A DNA stretch of 64,000 bases from Salminus brasiliensis (Eukaryota; Chordata; Actinopteri; Characiformes; Bryconidae), in NCBI RefSeq assembly GCF_030463535.1, contig NC_132896.1, forward strand, positions 27,708,709 through 27,772,708, in the 5' to 3' direction. Of the stretch, positions 45,353 to 56,569 are shown in pieces (position 1 is the first letter of the stretch; every line of letters starts with the position of its first letter). The position numbers and the translations under genes were made by a program. The notes below the pieces were generated by a model. That model was given only the letters and a program-made list of their open reading frames with translations, was not told where the DNA came from and searched no databases.

Positions 45353-47238
45353 TAACATATACATTAGGATATGGCTAAATTTGAAGTCAGTTTAGGTTTA
45401 ATTCAGTCGTATTTCAGATGGATTTTTGTTTATTGTCTACAAAGATGCAGATGCAAAGTGCCTGCATATCTAAAAACTCATTGACGACTCACCTGGCAAA
45501 TGAAAACAGTCATGTTGACCATTACACAGCAATGCAAAAAAATAATCAGGACTAGGGCCTCAGTTGTAAGAATTTATGAGCAAATTTTGTTGTTTGCAGT
45601 ATTGTAAAGTAAACCCATTTGGCCCAAGATCAATCTCCCTCTAAGAAGACTAAAAGTTGGCAGCCCTGCTAACCATATAATTATATCTTATCCCTTCCTT
45701 AACATAGACACACACTCCACACTACAAACTACAGTGCAGAAAATCCAAGGCCAGTAAGTCCAGACATAGGCTAAGTCTAGTCCAGGACCCAAAAGGAACC
45801 CAGGGAACTGTTCTATTCAGGCCACAGGTCGCGTTGTCTCTTTATTCAGGATATGACGTAGTTTGCAGTGGATAATCAGACACACTGCATGTTGTGTACA
45901 GTGTACTTTGCACTGTTGAGAGCAATATGTGAACCATATGAATATAGTTTACACACCTCTGATGAAGTGTTCTTCAGAACAAACAGTGTAGAAGGAGAAA
46001 GCTGTCGCTCATGTCAATGGGATGCATGCATTAAAATGAGTCTAAAATAAAACCCTCTGCAGGTCACTAAAGGCATTACATTCCAGAACACTGGTCACCC
46101 TCTATGTGCTGCTTTACTAATGTGTTCAGTGTCTTTTTGGAATAAATGAATGTGAAAACCAATCAGTTTGTACTGCTAGAGCTCAGAGTGTTTTCTTTAA
46201 GAGGAATTTTTCAAAGATGTCTTCATAATTCGGTAGCTAAAGCCCTTTTTAGACGGGATTAATTAAAATACATGGGGAGGTGGAGTTGTGTCATTTTACT
46301 GCAGGGCGGTGATAACCTTATATCCCACCTGTAGTAATAATGAACTATTGTTTGAAAATGAGCAGCTAAATGTTAATAACTATAAGCTATGCTACACAAT
46401 GACTAGCCTAAAGCTGCCAGCAACCATCCTGTTGTTGGTCTTCTGGATTTGACTGATATTTCACTAATGAAAGAAAAGGTATTTTTAAAATGCTGAGATT
46501 TGTAAATTTAGCACAAAAATGTACTCATGTATTTACTTATTGAGAATATGTTAAAAATATGCTTTTATCAAATGCTTGCAAATAGGCTTTGATCACATGG
46601 TTAAAATTATAGTGTATTTTTTATAAACACATAATGTAATGTTTGTTAAAAATCGGTTTCAATTTTACTTCTTAAATACTTGTGTGAAAAGACTTACTGT
46701 ATTAAAAACAACTTCTACAGTAATTCATTCAAAGGACACTTGAAATCTGCTGTAATCCCAAAATTTGTCTGTTGTAGGTAAAACTGAATATATCCCACAT
46801 ATTACTCAACTGTTTGTGAATATTTGTAATCATTTTACAGATCTTTGAGTTGAATCAACATATAATAATAAATATATTTATAATAAATATAAAAACATAA
46901 AAAAACAACACTGATGATTCAGTAATATACAGTGGGTTTGTGTGTGCACAATATAAACTATTTGACAACAAACTCAACTTTCCCATTGGCTCCTGACACT
47001 ACCTATTTGAATAGTAGGCATGTCTTCCACCTTCACTCACCATCAATGTGCAGGCAGTCCCTCCAGGCTACCTTACGAATGGGTTCTGTTGTACTGTATG
47101 TCCTGCTGTAATTGCTTGGCCTTAAGTTACTACTTTCTCTACTGCTGAGTGAGCCTTCAGGTTGGTTGACTTTGTAATTCTAGATAGGTATGATGCTATG
47201 TGGTCAATTAATTACAGTAAACTGATCTGATTCAAATG
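45353..47238. other. intergenic stretch between slc43a3 and zinc-finger copy 1
   Basis: No supported gene. The frame near 45868-46050 has no domain or splice support. The right part (46908-47235) is a dispersed repeat. Confidence 0.4.
46908..47235 (+). repeat. dispersed repeat, copy 2 of 3
   Basis: Same ordered phrases as at 38680: TTCAGTAATATACAGTGGGT, CCCATTGGCTCCTGACAC, ACTTTCTCTACTGCTGAGTG, GTCAATTAATTACAG. It stops within a few bases of the start of the zinc-finger duplication unit. Confidence 0.6.
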
Positions 47239-47298
47239 CCAAGTGTATAAAAAAGGAAAATGAACAAAGAGAGAGAGACAGTCCTTGAAGCATTCTCA

Positions 47299-50013
47299 TC
47301 AATGGTGGAGGACAGGTACTGAACTCTGCTGGAAACTGTTTTTTGCTAGGTGCTTCTTTTCTTTATGGATCCGAACATAGTTCTTGCGTAAAAACTTCAT
47401 TCCGCACACGTCGCAGGCGTGAGGCTTCTCACCCGAATGTGTGCGCATGTGTGCATTCATCTGACTCGACTGCTTGAATTTGCGCTGGCAGATGGAGCAA
47501 GTAAACGGAGTGACCCCGGTGTGAACACGAACGTGCACCTCCAGGGAGGTACGTGTGATAAAGGCTTTCTCGCACACGTTACACTTGAAGGGCTTGCTGG
47601 GTTTGGCCTTGATCTCTTTCTCGTTGCCCTCGCTCAGGTGCACGTTGCGCATGTGCAGGCTCAGGTAATCAGTGCGGCTGAAACTGGCATCGCACTGGTC
47701 ACAAGCATAGGACATCTTGCCCGAGTGCACCAGAAGGTGCCGCTTCAGGTGGTACTTCTGAATGAAGCTTTTGCCGCATTGGTCGCACTTGTGTGGCCTC
47801 TTGCCTGAGTGCCTGAGAAGGTGGAGCTTCAGGCAGGATAGGTGTGTGAACTTATGGCCGCACTCCTCACAGGAGAAGTCCATCTTGCCGGTGTGGCTCT
47901 GCTGGTGGATGCGCAGGTTGGAGCTGCTGGTGTAGCGTCTCCCGCAATCATCACATTCAAAAGGTTTCTCACCAGTGTGTGTGAGCATGTGCCTCTTCAT
48001 CACAGCCTGGCACCGGATTAACCGGCCGCACACTTTGCACTCGATCGGACCTGCTTGCCTGCGCTTGCTCTCTCCTTTCACCTTTGTCTTGGCGAGTGGT
48101 CTGGCTAAGGAAGCATCTATAGGCCACTCCAGGAGATCCGAGTCCGCAGAAGCACCCCTCCATCGTTTGGGCGTTTTTTTGATGCGCCGTTTCACTGGCT
48201 GCTTTTCAACATCCTCTAGTTCTGAAGAACTAAACAAGTCCTCAGGACTGTGCTTGCTTCTCTTGTGTCTGAACCTTTTAGAATTATGTTTCAAGGAGGG
48301 CAATTCTGCCTCATCATCACTATCCTCAACCAGTTCATCCAAATGCTCTGACTTGCTACTACCCCTTGATCTGTCGTCTTCCAAATCAGGGCTGCTTCCA
48401 TACAGCTGGACAGAGTATTTGGTTTCCTGTCGCCCTGCTGTGTCCTCCAAGTCAGACAGACTGTGGTCTGAGCTTGCAGTAAGTGCTGGAGTAGTGCTGC
48501 ATCTGCTTTTTGATGTTTTGGAGGTTGGTGCCTTTGTTTTTTTCCCCCTCTTGGCAGGGACCCCCTCCTTTTCAAGGACAGATGCAGTCTCTGTTGAGAG
48601 GTGTTTGTTGGTCTCCTGTCCTGGCTTTCGTTTATTCGGTCGACTCTTTTTCTTTTGTGGTGTTTTTGAAATGCCACTTTGTGGCTCAGAGTCATTCGCA
48701 GCTGGGCTGACAGACCTATGACTGTTTGCTCGCTTGGCCTCACAGTCTCTTTTTGGCTTCTCCTTCTCTTCATCTCTTCCACGGTCCTGTCGTGGACTCA
48801 TTTTTGGCATTTTTGCCAGTTTATCGCAGTTTGTACTGTCATCCATGTCACTGTTGACTGGGCTCATGTAGTTATGGGTCCATATTGGACAATCTTTGCT
48901 CTGCTGTGTTGACCTTTCCCCAACTGATGTGATGTCATCATCCGGCTCTCGACCATGTCTGCCTTGTTGTTTGCGGTAAAGCCTCTTGCCTTGAGGGGGT
49001 GGAGTCTTGAGAGGTTTCTCTTTGGATTGCTGATCATCACTGCTTCCAAGTAGAGGAGCTTAAAGAACGGGAAGAATGGCAAATAGTGTTTTAAGTTTAG
49101 AAAACTTAGAAAAGTCTGTAATAATGAATGAATTAATAAATAAGTGAATAAATGAGTATCGTTTTTATATCTTGCTGGCATATGCAAGATGTGAGATACC
49201 TTAAATACCTACCATCCAATTCAACGCCTCTAGCGTTTGGACTGACTAATTAATGACTTAAGCTGACAAAAATAGTAATTACGTTCTCAAGACAAAATGA
49301 ATTGTAACATATGGAATGGAAGATGGAAGGTGGAGAACTGCTGCAGGGAAGCTAGGCTAATACCCAGCCAACTGAAATAATACAAAACAATACAATTAAT
49401 ACTATGCTAAGATAGGCTAAACTATGCATTTAAGTATTGTTTTTTTTTTATATAATATAAAAACTTAATATATTTACATAAGAAAAACTTAACATACTAA
49501 ATATAAAACATTCTTTTTATGGAACCTTGATTATTTACCATATTTAGTAAGATGCATTTTGTCAAAGAATAAACAATATTTCAACAATATTTTAGAACAG
49601 AGTTGCAGAACACAACACTATACTGTGAGCTTATTATGATGTTATTATTATTATTATTATTATTTTTATTGTTATTATTATTATTATTATGAGCTTTATG
49701 AATGTAAACCTGTGCCATAACAGTATAATATAATAACACAATAAAGAATTAGTATATGATTTAAAAATATCAGTGATATTGATATTCAGTATTGCCCAGT
49801 ATTAAATGCAGGTTTATAAACACAGGCCATGCCACAATGTTCCCTATTCCTCTACAGAGCCATAAACATTCCCTTGATTGAATAAAGTCTAATAAAAAAT
49901 CCACAATCCTCTATTTAGAAAAGATGCTTGGATTAAATTGAGGGAACTGACTGAAAATCAAACGATTAATAATTAAAGGAAATATTTTATTATTAAAAAT
50001 GGGTCATGTTAAA

Positions 50014-50048
<35 letters not shown>

Positions 50049-50151
50049 GCCTTCGCTTTTCTGTATCATTAGGCTGCACCAGTAATGACTAGCTAGTACT
50101 GGGATGCACCTGGTACCAGTTTAAATTACCTTTAGATGAATTTCTCCTCAT
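47299..50151 (-). CDS. C2H2 zinc-finger protein, eight fingers (duplicate copy 1, intact)
   Basis: Two coding exons, 50151-50130 and 49058-47299, join in phase to 593 residues. The first gives MRRNSSK plus one base, from an ATG in ACCATGA context; the large exon is open from its acceptor, so the ATG at 48867 (522 residues) is probably internal. Residues 1 to about 345 are Ser/Lys/Asp-rich and disordered, with acidic patches (LEDDRSRGSS, EDSDDEAELP) and basic ones (KRRIKKTPKRW). Eight C2H2 fingers fill the C terminus, all with two Cys and two His, joined mainly by TGEKP-like linkers; a basic spacer separates fingers 5 and 6. Such proteins usually bind DNA and regulate transcription in the nucleus. 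No KRAB, BTB or SCAN domain is visible. The target is unknown. A non-coding exon probably ends at 50377. Confidence 0.87.
49642..49690. repeat. TTA microsatellite
   Basis: (TTA)n with two interruptions, in the intron of zinc-finger copy 1. Confidence 0.95.
50014..50048. repeat. AC/AT microsatellite
   Basis: (AC)n passing into (AT)n, in the intron of zinc-finger copy 1. Confidence 0.95.
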
Positions 50152-50177
50152 GGTCACGCCGTTGTGTTTACTGACAG

Positions 50178-50376
50178 CTACAAAAAAGCAAATAAATAAA
50201 TAATAATGATAATAATAATAATAATAATGAGGAGGAGGAGGAGGGTTTGGGGACTGTCTGGGTCGTCATGGCTAAATAACGCTTTCCTCCACTGCTGCTG
50301 CTGCTGCTGCTGCCTGTCTGCAGTACAGGACACACACGAAGCTCTGACCGGTTTATCCTGTAATGTCACTACTTAC
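50178..50376 (-). other. short first intron of zinc-finger copy 1 with CAG and TAA runs
   Basis: On the gene strand a donor GATTTA then GTAAGT (exon ends 50377) and an acceptor TTTTTTGTAG (exon starts 50177) bracket 199 bases holding a (CAG)n run at 50292-50313 and a (TTA)n run at 50188-50229. The same arrangement with its own donor (59312) and acceptor (59167) exists in copy 2, which supports it. Confidence 0.5.
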
Positions 50377-50399
50377 TAAATCAGTGCCTCGTTTTCTTG

Positions 50400-50545
50400 A
50401 AGGCATTATTTTCGGGCTTATTTTGGGGCCGGACTGTAATTCTGATCTGCTGAAAGGTTTGGCTGAACCGTCTGTTTATCTTCCTCAGCAGCGCTGCGGC
50501 GGATGACAGTTAGTGGGCGTTGCCCCTAGTGGTGTGGATGAAGGT
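50400..50545 (-). promoter_or_regulatory. putative promoter/first-exon region of zinc-finger copy 1
   Basis: A GC-richer stretch (GCAGCGCTGCGGCGG, GGCGTTGCCCCTAGTGGTGT) upstream of the inferred untranslated exon and retained in both copies of the duplication. No TATA box is apparent. Confidence 0.35.
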
Positions 50546-51194
50546 GTGGATTTAGCCCAGGTGTGTTAAACGCTTTACATTTGATTATTTTAACATTAGC
50601 CCTGTCATTATATTACTTAAAGTACTCAAATACTCAAATTACAAAAGAAATCAGATAAACCGTCCTCATAAAGTCCTCGTCTCTCCCAAATAGCAACAAT
50701 AGCAACAGGAGAATAGAAAAAAACCCTCAAACTTCAGTGTCAATATATTTTTTTTTTCTCAGTAATTTAGTTAATTACAGTCATAAAAATGAGAACAGCC
50801 GGCATATTATTTATTATTATAATTATAAATATGTCAAAAAGTGAAAGTGTGTAGAATGAACAGTGTAGACGGTGCCCTTCTGCCCCCTGCAGGCCGCGAG
50901 AAGCATTGCAGTCCAAAACACCAATAAACCCTCTTCCTCCAACCTGTTCAGTAAACACGGCTGCTCTAGGCTACAACCAGTTTGTACTGCTAAAAGAAAA
51001 GTTAGCCTGTATGCTTATAACATATGATCATATAACATAAAACATGGGAATTATTGTTTAAACTGACTATAAGTGTTGGTTTAAGACTGTAAAGCCTTTT
51101 TTGTTTCGGTGAGTATGGATATGGACTGGATAATGCAAGTTACAAAACTAGAAACTGCACTGAAGTTGGGTTTTATGATTTCTATGAGGTTCTA

Positions 51195-51480
51195 TGTAAC
51201 TGAGTCAGTTGTGCTGTCTTAATAATATACGCTGACCTACATCTTTCCCATTGGCTCTTGCCACCATCTATTGCATACAGGCCCTGTCCTCCAGTTACTG
51301 GTACTCACAGTGTTGTCACAGTGTTGTCGTATCCCCGGGGCTACCTTCTCTTAGGTATGTGTTTATAATCTGTGGTTGTTGTAGTTTTTAAAGAGCATTT
51401 CTAGGTACTGCTATCTGCGTTGGGAGGTGTGACACTTTGGTGGCTGTGTGCTGTAGTGTGCACTCTTGTGCTACCACAGG
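51195..51480 (+). repeat. dispersed repeat, copy 3 of 3
   Basis: Begins TAACTGAGTCAGTTGTGCTG, continues AATAATATAC and CCCATTGGCTCTTGCC as in the copies at 38680 and 46908, then diverges. It contains TGTTGTCGTATCCCCGGGGC, which resembles one arm of the palindrome at 52171. Confidence 0.5.
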
Positions 51481-52170
51481 ATTTTCCTGGTAGTGTTTGG
51501 CAGATGGTTATTTTGACCCATTAATGAATGAAAGAATAAAATTAGACTTACATATGCAGAGTTATGGTTGTGCTAATACAAACATTCAGTTCATGAGAAT
51601 ACAATGTGTAGTGCTTTACGTATATTGCATGTAAATTTGTTCAGCAAGTGGATTACATTGAATTACATAATTGTAATTACAAATAACTTGGTTACGTTAC
51701 AGGTACACAACATTTTGAGTGTCAAGTACTATTACAAGTAAGTTTGTAAAACGTATGAGTTGAATGCACCCATGTGTTCAAGTTCAACAGGCAAACCATA
51801 AGGACCTGTCACTCAAAATGTTGTGTAACTAAAACTTAACATCCAAATTTCTACTTAAATTTTGCAGTAAGACCAGATAAATTCACTTAACTTAAAACAA
51901 CTTCTGTAAAGATTTGTTGAACAAACAGTTACATAGTTAGCATATTTAAGGTGATAAACACTGCATGTTACAACAACTCCATACCCATTTACTTTAGTTG
52001 TCTAATTTTATTCTTCCATTCATTAACCATCCATCAAACACTGAGTAAAATTCTGTGATAGAACAAGAGTGAGCACTATAGCACAGCCATCACACTCAAT
52101 CAACACAAACTATCCCAACATGCTTTTAACAACCTATAGCCAGGCAGCCATGAGTTAAACATGTGGTACC

Positions 52171-52234
52171 AATGTGTTGTCATGTACCCAGGCCTACTTT
52201 CTATTAGGTAGCCCTGGGTACACGACAACACATT
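52171..52234. repeat. 27-bp near-perfect inverted repeat
   Basis: The left arm 52171-52197 and the right arm 52208-52234 match at 25 of 27 positions, around a 10-base loop. The arms carry TGTTGTCATGTACCCAGGCC and its complement. Confidence 0.85.
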
Positions 52235-52361
52235 GACGGTGAGAAGACACACTCAGTATGCAAATAGATGGTACAAGAAGCCATTTGGAGGTTCCAGTGC
52301 ACTAACAAACTCTACAAGTCGCGGTTTATTATTAAAACAGCACAGCTGACTCATAGAACTC

Positions 52362-54173
52362 GTCCACTTGGCCTCACCGTTTCACCCAGTGCCATCTGCA
52401 GGGCTTTTTCATCTAACCCACAGACTTAACTTATTTGACTGCAAACAACTTGTGGGTTTACAGGGTTTCTTTTTTTGCTAAATGTACTTTCAGACCTTTC
52501 AGCTTTATGCAATTAACCAATCACACAAGAACAACTAATACAACAAGTGCTTTCTCCAAGTTCAACCCCCTGAATAGAATCTCTCAGAAGATCATGCATT
52601 TGCTAATCAGGGCTTCATTAGTTGCGTCAGGTTGCAGTTGAGATAAAACACATCAAATTTCTGGACCAATTCTCAATCTGCGTTTCAGTCTGTAATGGTG
52701 TTCCTGTGGACTTGTTAAACGTCATCAGTTGCAGCCGAAGTATTGTTTCGCATCTAGCCAAGTACAGTCCAAATACATGGACATGTCCAAGCGTAAAGCA
52801 TGTTCTTTAGTGGTGGCTCAAACCACGAATTCCACTGCCTCACTGTAGGGGGTGCCCAGGAGTAAGAAATACCAATGCTCACATAGTACTGCTTTAAGAG
52901 ATTGGGTTGGGTTGCACATAAAGGAAAAGGACAAATAAAGAAAGCAAAGGCACTGAATGTTCCTAGGGATATAGTTGGAAGCACAGTGAACAAGTTCAAG
53001 GTTACAAGGAACACTGGCTACACTACCTGGACATGGCAGAAAGAGGAAGCCATTTTTGTCCACCTGCCTCCTCAGGAATCTGGGGCAGGTGGTCAAAAAT
53101 CCTCAAGTGACTACAACCTAAGACCTGCAGCAACATTTGATGGCAGCAGGCACGGAGGTTTCAGCTTGCAATGTAGGGCGCATGCTAAACACCGATGGTC
53201 TCCATGCCCCTACACCTCTACTGACCCAAAAGCACAAGTCGGCTTAAAACCAGACAAATAAGCCACAAAGGTTTGGGGTTCTGTTCAACGATGAAACAAT
53301 CCCAGAACTTCTCTGGCCTGTGGATCTGTGGTATGTCTGTAGGAGGAAGAATAAAATGTACGCTGAGAAAACCCTGCCTTAAGTGAAGCATGGCGGTGGC
53401 TCAGTGGCGCTATGGAGCTGCTTCGCTTCCTCTGGCACTGTACACCTGCAGCACGTGGAGGGCAAGATGGATTCAATCAAGCATCAGGAAATCCCAGGAC
53501 AAAAACGTCATGCCCTCTCTGAGGAAGCTGAAGAATGGGCATCATCGGATCTTCCAACAGGACAATGATCCCAAGCATATCTTATAGTCCACCAAGGCTT
53601 GGTTTCAGAAGAAGTCCTGGAAGATTCTGGAGTGGTCATCACAGTCGCCTGACTTGAACCCAACAGAAAATCTTTGGTGCGATTTGAAGAAGGAGGTTGC
53701 GGCACACAAACCCAAGAATATCAGTGGACTGGAGGAAACTGTCCAGGGAATTGGCTAAGATTCCTCAAGAAAGCAGCCAGAAGCTCGTGTCTGGCTATGC
53801 CTCACATTAGCAGCAAGTCATTACAGCAGAACGGTTCTACTAAATACTAAAGACGCTTGTCATTAGAGTTGAATAATTCTGAGACTGCAGTCATCATTAA
53901 AAGTGCCATTATGTGCTGAATTTGGAAAAAAAAACATTAGGTTTATATATTTAAATTGCTTGTTTGATTGGTTTATTGCAAACAGCTGAAAGCTTGTAAA
54001 TGTTGCTAATAAACCGCAGACTTTAGTTCTAGCAGAGTAAAGTTATTAACTTTTATCAGCAGTCCTATTACTGATTAAGAAGTTTACAACCTGAAGCCCA
54101 GCAAATTGCTACTGTGGGTTAGATGGAACAGCCCTGCAGATGGCACTGGGTGAAACAATGAGGCCAAGTTGAC
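52362..54173 (+). mobile_element. Tc1-family transposon, inactive
   Basis: Ends are inverted repeats of 62 bases (52362-52423 and 54112-54173), sharing CAGTGCCATCTGCAGGGCT and CATCTAACCCACAG with few mismatches. Inside is a decayed Tc1-type transposase. The total of about 1.8 kb is slightly longer than a usual Tc1 element. It inserted between the two zinc-finger units. Confidence 0.87.
52930..53790 (+). pseudogene. Tc1-type transposase remnant
   Basis: Frames have to be switched to follow it. A helix-turn-helix part reads NVPRDIVGSTVNKFKV (from about 52957). The first catalytic Asp is in VLFNDETIP (GAT at 53290); the second in FQQDNDPKH (GAC at 53561); the Glu in SPDLNPTENLW (GAA at 53666), with 34 residues between the last two, i.e. 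DD34E. A stop lies just after the second Asp motif (TAG near 53585), the first Asp is in a different frame from the second, and more stops precede it. Not able to make a working enzyme. Confidence 0.9.
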
Positions 54174-54354
54174 AAGGGTATGTTAAAACTGGTGTTAACC
54201 AGCTGGTTAACTGATATTAATGGGGTAACTCCATTTGTGCTTGTGAGCCAAACCAACCAGTGAACCTTCACATCTTCTGAGGTTTTATATGTAATGTTTC
54301 TCTAGAACAACACTTCATTCGTCAAACCAGTGAGTAACAGTTTAATTACACTGG

Positions 54355-54495
54355 AGGCAGTTGTGGCTCAGGGGTTAGACCGCTGGGATAATAATCACAG
54401 GGTTGCGGGTGCAATACCTGGGTCCACCAAGCTGCCATTGTTGGGCCCCCGAGCAAGGTCTTCTACCTCTCCGCTCTAGGGGTGCTGCAACATGA
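54355..54495 (+). repeat. tRNA-derived SINE fragment
   Basis: GGCAGTTGTGGCTCAGGGGT (A box) and GCGGGTGCAATACC (B box region), then AAGCTGCCATTGTTGGGCCC, as in the SINE at 21990. Confidence 0.7.
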
Positions 54496-54904
54496 ATTAT
54501 ACCCAACTTTCCAAGATGGGATATGCGAACATGAATAATTCTACAAATAATGCAACAAACTTTTGAAGTAAAGGAATGTGTAAAGGAGTTGTTAAAGAGA
54601 AAATTAGTCTTTTCTGAAAGAGATGCTTGTCAAGACCCAAAATGAGATGAATTTTAAAATTAACATTTAAAACTTTAAAACCTCCAATGAGCAAATTATA
54701 TCACTACTAACAAAAGGTGATCTTAGTTTTCATCTTAAATCCATGATAAAAACACAAACAGACCATTAATGTCACCATATAAGCTAAAGCTGGTTTGAAT
54801 TGAACAGTGACAGCTACTATACTTCAAGTGCTTTCAAGTGTATAAAAAAGAAAATGAACAAAGAGAGAGAGAGAGACAGTCCTTGAAGCATTTTCTCAAC
54901 TTCA

Positions 54905-56536
54905 TCAATGGTGGAGGACAGGTACTGAACTCTGCTGGAAACTGTTTTTTGCTAGGTGCTTCTTTTCTTTGTGGATACGCACATGGTATTTGCGGGAGAA
55001 CTTAATACCACACACGTCGCAGGCGTGAGGCTTCTCACCCGAATGTGTGCGCATGTGTGCATTCATCTGACTCGACTGCTTGAATTTGCGCTGGCAGATG
55101 GAGCAAGTAAACGGAGTGACCCCGGTGTGAACACGAATGTGCACCTCCAGGGAGGTACGTGTGATAAAGGCTTTCTCGCACACGTTACACTTGAAGGGCT
55201 TGCTGGGTTTGGCCTTGATCTCTTTCTCGTTGCCCTCGCTCAGGTGCACGTTGCGCATGTGCAGGCTCAGGTAATCAGTGCGGTTAAAACTGGCATCACA
55301 CTGGTCGCAAGCATAGGGCATCTTGCCCGAGTGCACCAGAAGGTGACGTTCCAGGTGGTACTTCTGGATAAAGCCTTTGCCGCACTGGTCACACATGTGC
55401 TGCCTATTGCCCGAGTGCCTGAGAAGATGGCGCTTCAGGTACGGCAGATGAGTGAACTTGTGTCCGCACTCCTCACAGGAGAAGTCCATCTTGCCGGTGT
55501 GGCTCTGCTGGTGGATGCGCAGGTTGGAGCTGCTGGTGTAGCGTCTCCCGCAATCATCACATTCAAAAGGTTTCTCACCAGTGTGTGTGAGCATGTGCCT
55601 CTTCATCACAGCCTGGCACCGGATTAACCGGCCGCACACTTTGCACTCGATCGGACCTGTTTGCCTGCGCTTGCTCTCTCCTTTCACCTTTGTCTTGGCG
55701 AGTGGTCTGGCTGAGGAAGCATCCATAGGCCACTCCAGGAGATCCGAGTCCGCAGAAGCACCCCTCCATCGTTTGGGCGTTTTTTTGATGCGCCGTTTCA
55801 CTGGCTGCTTCTCAACATCCTCTAGTTCTGAAGAACTAAACAAGTCCTCAGTACTGTGCTTGCTTCTCTTGTGTCTGAACCTTTTAGAATTATGTTTCAA
55901 GGAGGACAATTCTGCCTCATCATCACTATCCTCAACCAGTTCATCCAAATGCTCTGACTTGCTACTACCCCTTGATCCGTCGTCTTCCAAATCAGGGCTG
56001 CTTCCATACAGCTGGTAAGAGTTTTTGGTTTCCTGACGCCCTGCTGTGTCCTCCAAGTCAGACAGACTGTGGTCTGAGCTTGCAGTAAGTGCTGGAGTAG
56101 TGCTGCATCTGCTTTTTGATGTTTTGGAGGTTGGTGTTTTTTTCCCCCTCAGGGCAGGGACAGATGCAGTCTCTGTTGAGATGTGTTTGTTGTTCTGTTG
56201 CTTTCTGGTATCTCTTTTCTTAGTGCTGTCTGTTTTGGACTCCTTATCTGATCTCTCTAATACATCCTGTTCTGGGTTTCGTTTATTCGGTCGACTCTTT
56301 TTCTTTTGTAGTGTTTTTGAAATGCCACTTTGTGGCTCAGAGTAACTTGCAACTGTGCTGACAGACCTATGACTGTTTGCTCGCTTGGCCTCACAGTCTC
56401 TTTTTGGCTTCTCCTTCTCTTCATCACTTTCAGTGTCCTGTCGTGGACTCATTTGTGGTCTTTTTGCCTGTTTAAGGCATCCTCTTCTCCAAAGAGTTTT
56501 TCTACTGGCATCTATGTCACTGTTGACTAGGCTCAT
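54905..56536 (-). CDS. C2H2 zinc-finger protein, eight fingers (duplicate copy 2, N terminus damaged)
   Basis: The open frame from the ATG at 56536 gives 543 residues with the same layout as copy 1: disordered Ser/Asp/Lys-rich half, then eight intact C2H2 fingers. It has about 20 extra residues (QDVLERSDKESKTDSTKKRD region) and lacks a short piece (LEKEG region) relative to copy 1. In the large exon (acceptor at 56727) the frame that continues copy 1 meets a TAG at 56572-56570, twelve codons before this ATG, and the first coding exon is frameshifted. So the protein can only start at 56536 or later, by another promoter or leaky initiation, or the copy is an expressed pseudogene. That the finger half has no stop or frameshift argues for retained function. 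Confidence 0.75.
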   Translation of the reverse strand: MSLVNSDIDASRKTLWRRGCLKQAKRPQMSPRQDTESDEEKEKPKRDCEAKRANSHRSVSTVASYSEPQSGISKTLQKKKSRPNKRNPEQDVLERSDKESKTDSTKKRDTRKQQNNKHISTETASVPALRGKKTPTSKTSKSRCSTTPALTASSDHSLSDLEDTAGRQETKNSYQLYGSSPDLEDDGSRGSSKSEHLDELVEDSDDEAELSSLKHNSKRFRHKRSKHSTEDLFSSSELEDVEKQPVKRRIKKTPKRWRGASADSDLLEWPMDASSARPLAKTKVKGESKRRQTGPIECKVCGRLIRCQAVMKRHMLTHTGEKPFECDDCGRRYTSSSNLRIHQQSHTGKMDFSCEECGHKFTHLPYLKRHLLRHSGNRQHMCDQCGKGFIQKYHLERHLLVHSGKMPYACDQCDASFNRTDYLSLHMRNVHLSEGNEKEIKAKPSKPFKCNVCEKAFITRTSLEVHIRVHTGVTPFTCSICQRKFKQSSQMNAHMRTHSGEKPHACDVCGIKFSRKYHVRIHKEKKHLAKNSFQQSSVPVLHH

Positions 56537-56569
56537 GAAGTTACGGGTCCTTGTTGGATGGCTTTTGCT

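Larger units (their letters stand above)
47239..50545 (-). repeat. tandem duplication unit 1 (intact zinc-finger gene)
   Basis: The shared sequence begins at AAGTGTATAAAAAAG and ends near the CCCCTAGTGGTGTGGATGA phrase at about 50522-50541. It includes the large exon, the coding first exon, a CTG run, a TAA run and a GC-rich promoter-like part. Unit 2 is 54834-59482. Confidence 0.85.
50546..52361. other. spacer between duplication unit 1 and the Tc1 element
   Basis: No gene. Contains a third copy of the dispersed repeat (51195-51480) and a near-perfect palindrome (52171-52234). Confidence 0.45.

Noticed and set aside
47419-48721. Long plus-strand frames (129 and 248 residues) opposite zinc-finger copy 1
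   Set aside because: They are antisense shadows of the finger and Ser-rich coding sequence; similar shadows appear opposite copy 2.
54956-56345. Plus-strand frames of 223, 145 and 99 residues
   Set aside because: Antisense to zinc-finger copy 2, with no splice support or family resemblance.
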